In this document: one piece after another, positions 9,411 through 17,656 of the stretch
How positions within the stretch are numbered: position 1 is the stretch's first letter
Layout of the letters: each line of letters starts with the position of its first letter
From: JAICMB01 sp963838885
GTDB taxonomy: Bacteria; Acidobacteriota; Terriglobia; Bryobacterales; Bryobacteraceae
Assembly: GCA_963838885.1 (NCBI GenBank)
Contig: CAWITB010000011.1
Location: 62,001-126,000, forward strand
DNA: 64,000 bases
Direction of reading: 5' to 3'
Program-made: the position numbers and the translations under genes
The notes under the pieces: generated by a model
Database searches by the model: none
What the model was told of the DNA's origin: nothing
Seen by the model: only the letters and a program-made list of their open reading frames with translations

Positions 9411-10568
9411 GTGCAGCAGCGATATTATTTCGATCACAATGCGACGACGCCGCTTGCGGCGGAGGTTCTCGAAACCCTCGCGGCGGCGTCGGCCGAAGTG
9501 TATGGCAACGCCTCCAGTATCCACTATGCCGGCCAGATCGCAAAGCAGCGGCTCGAAATCTCACGCCGTGAGACTGCGTCGTTGTTGAATTGCGATCCGC
9601 GCGAAATCGTCTTCGTGAGCGGAGGCACGGAGGCCGATAATCTCGCCATCTTCGGCACTGCGCGTTCCCAGCGGCACGCCGTCACCACGACCATTGAGCA
9701 TCCTGCGGTTCTAAACGCCTTCGCGCAGCTTGAGCGCGAGGGCGTCGAGGTGACGTACGTGCGCGTCGGCCGCGACGGCGTAGTCGACCCCGCCGACGTC
9801 CGCCGCGCGTTGCGGCCCCATACCGCGCTGATCTCGGTGATGCATGCGAACAATGAGACCGGCACGCTCCAGCCCGTCGCGGAGATCGCGGCCATTGCGC
9901 GCGAAACGGGCATCCCATTTCACAGCGACGGAGTGCAGGCGTGCGGGAAAATCCGCGTAGACGTGAAGGCGCTGGGCGTGGACCTGTATGCGATCAGCGG
10001 ACATAAGCTGTATGCGCCGAAGGGAATCGGAGTTCTCTACGTCCGCAAGGGACTGAAGCTCAGCGCGATTTTATATGGGGGACATCATGAGCGCGACCGC
10101 CGCGCCGGCACCGAAAACGTTCCAGGGGCCATGGCGCTGGGCCGCGCGGCCGAAATCGCGCGGCGCGATCTGGAGGCCGAGGCAGAGCATATCGCCGCGT
10201 TCCGCGACCGGCTGGAGCGCGGCATTCTCGAGCGCGTTCCGGACGCGGGCGTTAATGGAAGCCGCGGGCGCCGCGTTCCCAATACCAGCAATATCTATTT
10301 CGACGGAATCGAAGGCGAAGCCATGGTGATTTCGCTCGACCTGCAGGGATTCGCGGTTTCGAGCGGGTCGGCCTGCTCGAGCGGCGCCGTCGAACCGTCG
10401 CACGTGCTGCTGGCCATGGGCCTCGATAAGGAACGCGCCAAATCGAGCGTTCGCTTTTCCTTGGGCCGTGGCAATACCGGCGAGCAGGTCGACCTTTTGC
10501 TTGACGCCGTGGAGGAGTCGGCCGCGCGGCTACGTAAGATCGCGCCCGCGGTATCCGCCCGTGTCTGA
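9411..10568 (+). CDS. Cysteine desulfurase (NifS/IscS family)
   Basis: A 385-residue PLP enzyme that releases sulfane sulfur from cysteine onto its own active-site cysteine. Seen are YFDHNATTPLAAEVLE at the N-terminus, the PLP lysine K199 in SGHKLYAPKG, and the persulfide cysteine C322 in SSGSACSSG, the short loop typical of NifS-like group I enzymes. The start is GTG at 9411. The stop overlaps the start of mnmA by eight bases, so the enzyme very probably feeds sulfur to tRNA thiolation. No iscU or iscA lies next to it, which supports the tRNA role. Confidence 0.92.
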   Translation: MQQRYYFDHNATTPLAAEVLETLAAASAEVYGNASSIHYAGQIAKQRLEISRRETASLLNCDPREIVFVSGGTEADNLAIFGTARSQRHAVTTTIEHPAVLNAFAQLEREGVEVTYVRVGRDGVVDPADVRRALRPHTALISVMHANNETGTLQPVAEIAAIARETGIPFHSDGVQACGKIRVDVKALGVDLYAISGHKLYAPKGIGVLYVRKGLKLSAILYGGHHERDRRAGTENVPGAMALGRAAEIARRDLEAEAEHIAAFRDRLERGILERVPDAGVNGSRGRRVPNTSNIYFDGIEGEAMVISLDLQGFAVSSGSACSSGAVEPSHVLLAMGLDKERAKSSVRFSLGRGNTGEQVDLLLDAVEESAARLRKIAPAVSARV

Positions 10569-11673
10569 TTCGAATATCACCGCTGTCGCTATGTCTGGCG
10601 GAGTGGACAGCTCCGTCGTCGCGGCATTACTGCGGCGCGATGGGGCCGATATCGTGGGGCTGACCATGCAGCTCTGGAATCAGCGGCGGCTCCCGGAGCT
10701 GACGCCCGAGGGTGGTGTTACCGGGCGCTGCTGCTCTCTTGACGATGTTTACGATGCTCGCCATGTTGCGCAGCATCTCCGCATTCCGTATTACGTCGTG
10801 AATTTCGAGCAGGGCTTCGAAGAGCAGGTTGTGAAGCCGTTCGTGAACGAGTATCTGGCCGGCCGCACGCCGATTCCCTGCACGCTTTGCAACAACTTCA
10901 TCAAGTTCGACCGCTTTCTCGACATGGCGGCGGGCGTGGGAGCGGACCGCATCGCCACGGGACACTATGCCCGCATCTCGTTCGACGAGCTCGGCGGCAG
11001 ATTTCAATTGCGGACGAGCGTGGATTGGGCCAAGGACCAGACGTATTTCCTCTTCGGGTTGACGCAGCGGCAGCTCGCGCGCACCCTGTTTCCTCTCGGC
11101 GCTTATACGAAGCCGCAAGTGCGGGAACTGGCGCGTGAGCTGGGATTGCCGGTCGCCGATAAGCCCGATTCGCAGGAGATCTGCTTCGTCCCGAACGGCG
11201 ATTATGCGGCCTTCATCGACGCCTATTTTCGCGAGAAGGGAATAGAGCCGGAGCGCACCGGAGGCGTTATCGTGGACACCGCCGGAAGCGTGCTGGGCGA
11301 GCATGCCGGTGTGCACCATTTCACGGTAGGCCAGCGCCGCGGCCTGGGTATTGCGGCCGCTGAGCCGCTCTATGTCATCGCGACGAATCCCGGCGAGCGC
11401 AAGGTCGTGGTCGGCCGCAACCCCGATCTGCTACGCGCCCGCCTGTTCGCCAAGGATGTCAACTGGATTTCAATCGAGCCTCTCGAAGCGCCTCGCCGTG
11501 CTTGCGTCAAGATACGCAACAAGCATGCCGCCGCGGAGGCGCTTCTCTATCCCACTGCCGATCCCGGCCGCGTGGAAGTTCATTTCGACGAGCCGCAGCG
11601 CGCCGTTACTCCCGGTCAGGGCGCGGTGTTCTATGATGGCGATCTGGTGCTCGGCGGCGGTTGGATAGAATAA
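10561..11673 (+). CDS. mnmA: tRNA-specific 2-thiouridylase MnmA
   Basis: A 370-residue ATP-dependent enzyme that makes 2-thiouridine at U34 of tRNA-Lys, -Glu and -Gln. The PP-loop SGGVDSS is at residues 12-18. The two catalytic cysteines are C110 in PCTLCNNFIKFD and C208 in PDSQEICFVP. GQRRGLGI marks the central domain and the C-terminal beta-barrel is complete. The start is the GTG at 10561, inside the end of the desulfurase gene, eight bases of overlap; the longer frame upstream is desulfurase shadow. The coupled sulfur donor upstream makes a complete two-step thiolation unit. Confidence 0.95.
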   Translation: MSDSNITAVAMSGGVDSSVVAALLRRDGADIVGLTMQLWNQRRLPELTPEGGVTGRCCSLDDVYDARHVAQHLRIPYYVVNFEQGFEEQVVKPFVNEYLAGRTPIPCTLCNNFIKFDRFLDMAAGVGADRIATGHYARISFDELGGRFQLRTSVDWAKDQTYFLFGLTQRQLARTLFPLGAYTKPQVRELARELGLPVADKPDSQEICFVPNGDYAAFIDAYFREKGIEPERTGGVIVDTAGSVLGEHAGVHHFTVGQRRGLGIAAAEPLYVIATNPGERKVVVGRNPDLLRARLFAKDVNWISIEPLEAPRRACVKIRNKHAAAEALLYPTADPGRVEVHFDEPQRAVTPGQGAVFYDGDLVLGGGWIE

Positions 11674-11686
11674 CGGCATTCAACTC

Positions 11687-11735
11687 TGATCGCACATTTT
11701 GATCGCACATTTGATCGCACAATTTCTGATCGCAC
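11687..11735. repeat. Four short direct repeats TGATCGCAC
   Basis: The nonamer TGATCGCAC occurs at 11687, 11700, 11712 and 11727, that is, with start-to-start spacings of 13, 12 and 15 bp, in the gap between mnmA and the acyltransferase gene. The spacers are T/A-rich (ATTTT, ATT, AATTTC). It could be a slipped-strand expansion or a direct-repeat operator. The repeats are too few and too short for a CRISPR array. Confidence 0.75.
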
Positions 11736-11745
11736 GATTTGTATT

Positions 11746-12573
11746 GTGGACGCTGCGACACACGCGCCTGGTTTCGCTCGCATTTACGCCGCTCTCCTCG
11801 ACATCGCCATGCCGCGCCTGCGCCGCGTCGCGATGCGGAATCTGGAGCTAGCCTTTCCGGGCATGCCGCAACGCGAGCGCGCAAAAATTGTGGACGGCGT
11901 TTTCGCATCGATTGCTCGTTTGCTCGCCGCGTTTGCGCGCTTTCCCGATCTCACGGCGCAAAACATATCGGATCGGATCCGCTACGAAGGGCTGGAGCAT
12001 TTTGAGGAAGCTAAGGCGCGGGGCCGCGGCGTCCTGTTTGCGACGGCGCACCTGGGGAATTGGGAATTAAGCGCGTTTGCGCACGGGCTCATGACCGAGC
12101 CGATGAACATTGTCGTGCGCCCGCTCGATAACCCGCGGGTGGACGCATTGGTCGAACGCTACCGCGGTCTTTCGGGGAACAGGATTATTTCGAAGCGGGA
12201 TGCGGCGCGCGGAATACTGCGGGCGCTGCACGCCAACGAAGCCGTGGGAATCTTGATTGACCAGAATACGACGCCGTCCGAAGGCGTTTTTATCGACTTT
12301 TTCGGCCGCAAAGCGTGCGCCGGAGCGGCTTTCGCCAAGATCGCGGCGCGAACGGGCGCAGCCGTCGTTCCCGGTTTTGCATTATGGTCGGAGGCGGAGC
12401 GCAAATACGTTCTGCGGTTTTATCCGCCGCCGCCTATGAGCGGCGACGCCCAACGGGACACGCAGCGCATCCACGCTGTATTGGAACAAGTGATTCGGGA
12501 GTATCCGGAACAGTGGCTGTGGATCCATCGCCGCTGGAAAACGCGGCCGCCGGGAGAAGCGGATTTATATTGA
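11746..12573 (+). CDS. Lysophospholipid/lipid A acyltransferase (LpxL/HtrB-like)
   Basis: A 275-residue membrane-associated acyltransferase of the LpxL/LpxM/PatB1 family, which transfers acyl chains in lipid A or related glycolipid synthesis at the inner membrane. The catalytic HX4E motif is AHLGNWE (H102, E107). RRVAMRNLELAFPGM near residue 30 is the family N-terminal motif, and GILIDQNTTPSEGVFIDFFG matches the substrate pocket region. The start is taken as GTG at 11746, but the frame remains open upstream through the direct repeats, and family members usually have another 15-25 residues with a membrane anchor; the true start may therefore be further upstream or the N-terminus trimmed. Confidence 0.85.
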   Translation: MDAATHAPGFARIYAALLDIAMPRLRRVAMRNLELAFPGMPQRERAKIVDGVFASIARLLAAFARFPDLTAQNISDRIRYEGLEHFEEAKARGRGVLFATAHLGNWELSAFAHGLMTEPMNIVVRPLDNPRVDALVERYRGLSGNRIISKRDAARGILRALHANEAVGILIDQNTTPSEGVFIDFFGRKACAGAAFAKIAARTGAAVVPGFALWSEAERKYVLRFYPPPPMSGDAQRDTQRIHAVLEQVIREYPEQWLWIHRRWKTRPPGEADLY

Positions 12574-12874
12574 ACCAGGAGCGACCCTGGTCCCATTGCG
12601 CGCGCCCTCCACGGGAAGCCGAAGCAGACACACGAAAGCTTTCCGGCTCTTTCCGTTAATATGACCGTTCGAATTCGCGCCTTCGCTCATTCATGCCGGC
12701 CACAGTCGCAGCCTGAGGGTGTTGCTGGACGAGAACATCTCGCATCAATTGCGGTCCCGTTTGGCAAGCATAAAGTACCCGCGCATCCCCGCCATCGCGG
12801 TGTCAGCGCGTAATTGGCCGATTATCATCTCCTAAGGATCGCAGATGCCATGGGACTCCGCGCACCGGTGTGCG
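12574..12874. other. Intergenic, no supported gene
   Basis: Between the acyltransferase and the left end of the IS481 element I see no coding region with start, ribosome binding site and family similarity, and no clear structured RNA. Confidence 0.5.
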
Positions 12875-12922
12875 TTCCGAGACATAGGTAACAGAACGTT
12901 CCGGAGACATGGGTAACACTTT
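12875..12922 (+). repeat. Left terminal inverted repeat of IS481 element
   Basis: Runs from TTCCGAGACATAGG to GGGTAACACTTT and matches the reverse complement of the right end with one gap and a few mismatches. It contains the unit GACATAGGTAACA (12881-12893) and a second, slightly altered unit GACATGGGTAACA (12906-12918), spaced 25 bp apart, likely transposase contact sites. Confidence 0.8.
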
Positions 12923-12948
12923 ATTTTGCCAGTGCGGCAGGATAAAAC

Positions 12949-14095
12949 ATGCCATGGAGGAAATGTTCTGTGATGGACGAACGAATGCGCTTCGTGATCC
13001 GGCTCAAGGACGGCGAGAGCATGGCGTCGCTGTGCCGCGAGTTCCAAATCTCCCGCAAGACCGGATACAAGATCTATGAGCGGTACCAAGAGTGCGGTCT
13101 GGAGGGTCTGAGTGATCGCACTCGACGGCCGTTCCGCTATGCCAACCAGCTGCCCCAGCAGATAGAAGCGGCAATCGTAGCAGCCAAGCGCGAGAAACCG
13201 AACTGGGGAGCACGCAAGATCCGCGAGCGCTTGCTGCCGCGATTGCCGCACGCCGTCAAAGGGGGGAGCCATAGACCGTCATGGGTTGGTGACTAGGCCT
13301 ACGCGGTCGAGGACGCGCAGCGAAGGCACGCCTCTTTCCCAGGGTCTGGCTCCCACTGACCTGTGGTGCACCGACTATAAGGGCGAGTTCATGCTCGGCG
13401 ACAAGCGGTATTGTTATCCGCTTACCGTTACCGATCACGCTTCGCGCTACCTGCTGCTGTGTGAAGCCATGCAGTCGAACGCGGAAATGCCCGCGTTTAC
13501 GGCCTTTGAGCGCTTATTCAGAGAAAGGGGTTTGCCGCGGGCCATTCGTTCCGACAACGGTGTTCCGTTCGCTTCTCCCAACGGCCTCTTTAACCTCTCT
13601 AAGCTTTCGGTGTGGTGGTTGCGCCTGGGCATCAGCATCGAACGCATAAAGCCCGGCCATCCGCAGCAGAACGGCCGCCACGAACGCATGCACCTGACTC
13701 TCAAGAAAGAAGCCACGCGGCCGGCTGGCGCCAACATCCTGCAACAGCAGGGCAAGTTCGACGCCTTCATCGAGGAGTTCAACAAGAACGACCCCACGAG
13801 GCGCTCGATAGGAAGTGCCCCGCCGAAATCTACACCGCCTCACTGAGGCGCTATGAGGGCATTCCGGAACCGCATTATCCCTTTCACGACAGGACTGTTG
13901 TAGTGACCAGTTGCGGCCGCCTCTGCCTGCACCGCAAAAAGATCAATCTGAGCACTTCTCTCGCTGGCCAGGCCGTCGGCATCAAGGAAGTAGAAAACGG
14001 TATCTGGCTGGTCAGCTTTATGGAATACGACCTGGGCTACGTCGACCTGGAGGAGAAAACTCTCCAGCCAGCCGCTCGAAACCCCGTTTGGACCG
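12949..14095 (+). pseudogene. IS481-family transposase, two frameshifts
   Basis: Typical IS481 start (MPWRKCSVMDERMRFVIRLKDG) followed by a helix-turn-helix (SMASLCREFQISRKTGYKIYERY is visible in pieces) up to about 13260. After a small disruption near 13260-13285 the rve/DDE core continues in another frame: first Asp in WCTDYKGEF, second Asp in RSDNGVPFAS and the catalytic Glu in QQNGRHERMHLTLK. A second frame change near 13790 leads into the C-terminal segment (ERPHEALDRKCPAEIY and FMEYDLGYVDLE). All three catalytic residues survive in the DNA, but no single frame encodes the full enzyme. Programmed frameshifting is not usual for this family. Confidence 0.82.
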
Positions 14096-14144
14096 AAAGT
14101 GTTACCTATGTCTTAGGAACGAACTGTTACCTATGTGTCCGGAA
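14096..14144 (-). repeat. Right terminal inverted repeat of IS481 element
   Basis: Reverse complement reads TTCCGGACACATAGG through ATAGGTAACACTTT and mirrors the left end, again with two GACATAGGTAACA-like units. The end lies 16 bp from the tRNA-Arg 3' terminus. Confidence 0.8.
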
Positions 14145-14160
14145 TGGACAAGGAAAACAA

Positions 14161-14237
14161 TGGCGCGCCCGGAGGGACTCGAACCCCCGGCCTATTGGTT
14201 CGAAGCCAATCGCTCTATCCAGCTGAGCTACGGGCGC
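14161..14237 (-). tRNA. tRNA-Arg (anticodon TCG)
   Basis: A complete 77-base cloverleaf on the minus strand including an encoded 3' CCA. Acceptor stem GCGCCCG pairs with CGGGCGC. The D arm is GCTC...GAGC. The anticodon stem ATTGG/CCAAT encloses loop CTTCGAA, giving anticodon TCG for arginine. The T arm GGGGG TTCGAGT CCCTC has one G-T pair, and the discriminator is G. The IS481 element ends just downstream of its 3' end. Confidence 0.96.
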
Positions 14238-14264
14238 GTCCGTTCAGAAGCATAACACGCCCCA

Positions 14265-15845
14265 TTATTCTTTCGCCGCGTCCTTGCCCGTCTTCTTCGA
14301 GCCGCTCGCCGGCAGCTTGTGGATCTCCTCGAAATACTGCTGCACGTATTGACGGTACGCCAGCGGCACTTCGTCGCGGCCGATCTCGCCGCCGGTGTCC
14401 GCATGCGCGGCCTTGCGCTGGCTATACTGCGTGCGCAACTGCTGGTTGCCCGATGCAACCTCCACCATTACCTCGCCGGTCACGTTCTGCGAACGCTTGC
14501 CGATAATCTCGCTGATCTTTCCCATGGCCGCCAGTTGCTCGGCCTCTTTAATGCTCTTGTCGCCGTCCTCGCTACCGATCCCGCTCTTGCCCTGCTGCGA
14601 ATCGCTGCGTCCATCGCTCTTGCCGTTGCTCTTGCCCTGACCGTTCTTGGCTTGCTCGGAGCTTTGCGCGTCCTGGCTGGACTGGCCGTCGGGCGAGGAC
14701 TTCGCGTCGCTCTGTGGCTTTCCTTGCGTGGGCGCGCCGTTCTGGTCGCCAGCCTGCTTGTTCTGAGCGGACTGTTGCTGCGAGCCGGCTTGACTCTTTT
14801 GCGAGCCGCCCGATTTGTCGCTGCCGCCCTTCGGTTGCATCTTCAACTTCGAAAGCAAATTCGCGAAAGCGTCGCGCATTTTTTCCGCCAGGCTGGCGTT
14901 CTCGCCCGCGCTTTGCCCCTTCTGGTCCGCTCCGGGCGGAGGCGCGCCAGATTTATTGTCGCTCGATGGCGCCGGCCCTCCGTCGGGAGCCTCATTCGGC
15001 GTGCCCGCGCTGCGCTCCGCGTCGTCCGCGCTCTCCGCCGTCGAATCCGGCGTGTTGGTGGATTTGTTTCCGTTCGCTTTAGGATCCGCCGCTGGACCCG
15101 TTGCATTACTGTTATCCACATTCGGCGTATCGATAGTGTTCAGCGCCGAATCCGGTGCGCCGCTTTGATCCAAGGTCTGCGCCTGCCACGGATCCGTTTT
15201 CAAGGTCTCCGGATTTTTCCAGTTCTTCGCGTGAGGCTCGTATTTCTTGCCGCGTTCCGCAGCGGCGCGAGAATCGGGCGTACCGAAAATTCCGTCGAAG
15301 GCAATCTGGACCAGCGAAGGCCGCAGGTCCACGGTGCGATTGACGCCGTAACGCAATCCGAACACGCCCATCGCCGCCAGCGCCAATCCGCCCGCGGCAT
15401 AAGCCCGGCCCGAAAAGACGAACGGCATCCCGCGTCGCAAATCCGCCGCGCGCGCCGCCTGCTGCGCCATCGCGCGCTGTTGCTCGACCACTCGCCGCGG
15501 CGTCGTGGTGCGCTCCGGGTGCTCGCTGAAGTAGAGCGCTGTCGAGAGAGCGTCGTTCAGCGCAAGGTTGTCGTCTAGCCGCCGCGCGATCCGGTATCGC
15601 GAAACGAACCTTTTGCCGGCGCGCCATCCTCCTACCGCAACCCCCGCCGCGCACAGCGCCGCCAGCCAGTACCAATCGAGAATCTGCGTTCCTAGGACGA
15701 GCAGCACAATAGCGCCGCCCAGCGCGATTGCGGCCGCCAACGCTCCCTCGTCCAGTAGCACCTGGAAAATGTGCCGCGTCCGGGCGCGGCGCAGCAATGC
15801 GGCGAGTGCGCTATCTTGGTTCACCCGTTTATCTGACGTGCTCAT
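14265..15845 (-). CDS. Membrane protein with long disordered Ser/Gln/Gly-rich domain
   Basis: A 526-residue protein of unknown function. Residues ~33-75 form two hydrophobic segments (LAAAIALGGAIVLLVLGTQI and the following WYWLAALCAAGVAVGG) and residues ~145-165 a third. From ~205 to ~440 the sequence is almost entirely Asp, Asn, Ser, Gln, Gly and Lys, for example QQQSAQNKQAGDQNG, with no fold expected. A more ordered, conserved-looking C-terminus follows (MGKISEIIGKRSQNVTGEVMVEV, then YRQYVQQYFEEIHKLPA). The layout resembles uncharacterised DUF4175-like proteins encoded near MoxR/DUF58 genes in this phylum, but no such neighbours are present. It reads away from tRNA-Arg's own promoter side. 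Confidence 0.75.
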   Translation of the reverse strand: MSTSDKRVNQDSALAALLRRARTRHIFQVLLDEGALAAAIALGGAIVLLVLGTQILDWYWLAALCAAGVAVGGWRAGKRFVSRYRIARRLDDNLALNDALSTALYFSEHPERTTTPRRVVEQQRAMAQQAARAADLRRGMPFVFSGRAYAAGGLALAAMGVFGLRYGVNRTVDLRPSLVQIAFDGIFGTPDSRAAAERGKKYEPHAKNWKNPETLKTDPWQAQTLDQSGAPDSALNTIDTPNVDNSNATGPAADPKANGNKSTNTPDSTAESADDAERSAGTPNEAPDGGPAPSSDNKSGAPPPGADQKGQSAGENASLAEKMRDAFANLLSKLKMQPKGGSDKSGGSQKSQAGSQQQSAQNKQAGDQNGAPTQGKPQSDAKSSPDGQSSQDAQSSEQAKNGQGKSNGKSDGRSDSQQGKSGIGSEDGDKSIKEAEQLAAMGKISEIIGKRSQNVTGEVMVEVASGNQQLRTQYSQRKAAHADTGGEIGRDEVPLAYRQYVQQYFEEIHKLPASGSKKTGKDAAKE

Positions 15846-16346
15846 CAGAGTGCCTGTTACCGCAATGAAGCCGACGGAGACACTCTCGCGCTCCTTTGGC
15901 TTGCAAGCTTTACCGGTTGGCGGTTAGCTCCTCCACTGTAGCGCAGGGAGCGCTTCCGGCAGGCAACGAGCCCGCGCATGAGCCGCCCCGGTCGCTGGCC
16001 TGGGGCATCGCAGCGGACTGTAGGTCAGTGGGTTGCGCTCGACGGCAATGGACGGTATTAGCTTACCGTTCGGGCCCGAACGAGCACCGGTATTAATGCG
16101 CCGGCGGGCAGGTATCCGTCCTGCTCAATCTTGGGGGCCGCATTTACGTCCGGAACAAAACTCTTTCAGTCTGCAAGAGCGGCGAGCTTTCGCGGTCACC
16201 GTGTCATAGCGGACCAGGATGAAGGGGCGCGGTGTACTTATTCGTTATGAACAATGAGGCAATTTGGGCCTGCTACACCCTCCGCAAAAATTTCTGATCC
16301 AATAGGACATTAATCGGATACAATACCAACTGAACAGGAGCCCACG
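15846..16346. other. Intergenic, no supported gene
   Basis: About 500 bases between the disordered membrane protein and a pair of orphan small ORFs. I see no ORF with family similarity. The last ~15 bases hold a ribosome binding site for the ORF at 16347. Confidence 0.5.
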
Positions 16347-16526
16347 ATGCCTATCTCCAATTTACTCGTGAAAACCCTCGGTGATAACGGGACTTCGCCA
16401 AAGAAATTTCTTCTGCTGCTTGACGCCGCTGTGAGAAGTCAAATCCACTCTTTTCAAATCATGCCGGCTGGCACGTACTCCGCCGATTCCGGAGTCGCCT
16501 CTGATGATCCCTTGGTCGGATCCTAA
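16347..16526 (+). CDS. Small orphan ORF, 59 residues
   Basis: Encodes a 59-residue peptide beginning MPISNLLVKTLGDNGTSPKK and ending SDDPLVGS. CAGGAG lies 6 bases before the ATG, a good ribosome binding site. I recognise no family. The last 23 bases overlap the start of a second small ORF in a different frame, so the two could be one gene split by a frameshift (the join would fall near 16505-16530) or a translationally coupled pair. Composition is lower in GC than most of the window, hinting at foreign origin. Confidence 0.4.
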   Translation: MPISNLLVKTLGDNGTSPKKFLLLLDAAVRSQIHSFQIMPAGTYSADSGVASDDPLVGS

Positions 16527-16788
16527 TGATCCGAGTATCCATTGGGTTATGGGCGAAGGTCCCGATTACAATAGCCAGAAAACCATGTTCGAGTTGCTCG
16601 GGCTTAAAGGTAATTCCTTATACGTCGGGGCGCAAGGCACTGGATCAATTGCGGATAACCCTCTGGGTACTGACGAAATGCTTTTGTGGAAAGTGATCTC
16701 GATTGCCGGGGCGCCTCCCGATAGCTGGCAATCGATGGACATCTACCAAGACCTTCCTGTGCCGTCCGCTAATACGGGGATAGCTTAA
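16504..16788 (+). CDS. Small orphan ORF, 94 residues
   Basis: A 94-residue acidic protein (MIPWSDPNDPSIHWVMGEGPDYN...) with no cysteine, no signal peptide and no recognisable family. It follows directly on, and overlaps, the 59-residue ORF in another frame. Its first codons fall inside TGATGATCCC. It may be the C-terminal part of a frameshifted larger protein rather than an independent gene. Next on the right is IS1595 debris, so this is an accessory segment. Confidence 0.4.
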   Translation: MIPWSDPNDPSIHWVMGEGPDYNSQKTMFELLGLKGNSLYVGAQGTGSIADNPLGTDEMLLWKVISIAGAPPDSWQSMDIYQDLPVPSANTGIA

Positions 16789-16907
16789 TGCCCTGAGTGC
16801 GACGTTAGTGGATAGCCGTGTCATCGCCGCGCTACCTATTTGCTGGGGCTTGGAGTTCCGCCGTTCGGACTGAGCTCCTATTCCAGTCCTACACCTCGCC
16901 GAGCTCG

Positions 16908-17523
16908 CTAAAGAGATTGTGTACGCGATACACTAGCCTCGGCGAACTTCGCAGCGGCGCCCGCGAAAGCTCCTTGGAGGTCGGCGCTGAAAGCGTGTAT
17001 TGCCGCTTGCGCGAATTGGCTCGCCAGCACCAATAGATCCACTCCGTCGAGTTCGCCGTGAAACCAATGCGGTGGAGGGCCAGGGCGCAACCATGGCAGC
17101 TTGAATCCATTGCCGCAAAAGTCGTCGGCAAATCTTGCGGTGTAGCCTCCGACAATGATGATTCCACGTTGCTCTGCCGCACTGGCAACTTCTTCGAGCA
17201 GTTCGGCCCGGCTGACTACCTCCTGCGCGAGGGTTTTTAGCAAGAAGACTCTCGGAGGTAGCGGTTGCGGGTTAAGCGCAACCCGGTCGAGGATGCTTCG
17301 CAATTCTCGAAGCAAGCGAGCTCAGTCCCGAAGCCGGCTCGAACCACGGTTCTGGAAAAGGTCCGGAAATACGATCCAAAACTGCGCGGATCAGGTGGTC
17401 CCATCGCTGCGGCTCCCGTTCTCGAGTACCGCGGTCCCCGTCTCTATCGATGAGTCTGCCGACGAGTGCCGCTAATTGCTCGGCGCTGACCGAGCAAGTG
17501 TGTTGCGCTTGAGTCGTTTCCAT
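16908..17523 (-). pseudogene. Frameshifted protein with LNPQPLPP motif
   Basis: Two overlapping minus-strand frames read as one protein: residues from 17523 (METTQAQHTCSVSAEQLAALV...) to about 17310, then a shift into the frame ending at 16908 (RELRSILDRVALNPQPLPPR...). LNPQPLPPR is a proline motif I recall from many uncharacterised bacterial proteins, but I cannot name a function. The remainder has a mixed alpha/beta look with a Gly-rich turn (GIIIVGGYTARF). If not a frameshift, this would be two overlapping genes of 83 and 135 residues. The shared proline motif directly after the overlap favours one broken gene. Confidence 0.5.
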
Positions 17524-17656
17524 TTTGTTCCTTTCGAACGCGCCGGACAGCCGGGCGTCCTGGTTAGAAGTGAAGGGGTCGACGATAGCGTTTCATTATA
17601 TTTGAGATCTGGCGTGCGCTCAGCTATCACCAGCGAACCGTCCGCGGCGCTAAGTC

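Larger units (their letters stand above)
12875..14144 (+). mobile_element. IS481-family insertion sequence, inactive
   Basis: An element of about 1.27 kb bounded by imperfect ~48-bp terminal inverted repeats (12875-12922 and 14096-14144) and holding one IS481-type transposase gene read to the right. Each end contains two copies of a GACATAGGTAACA-like unit. The transposase has two frame disruptions, so the copy should not move by itself. I could not recognise a target-site duplication with confidence. The right end stops 16 bp short of the 3' CCA of tRNA-Arg, so insertion was into the tRNA downstream flank. Confidence 0.85.

Noticed and set aside
11687..11735. CRISPR array
   Set aside because: Repeats are only nine bases and spacers three to six bases; no cas gene in the window.
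14319..15578. 419-codon plus-strand ORF opposite the disordered membrane protein
   Set aside because: Leu/Arg/Ala-only composition typical of the complement of Gln/Ser/Asp-rich coding DNA.
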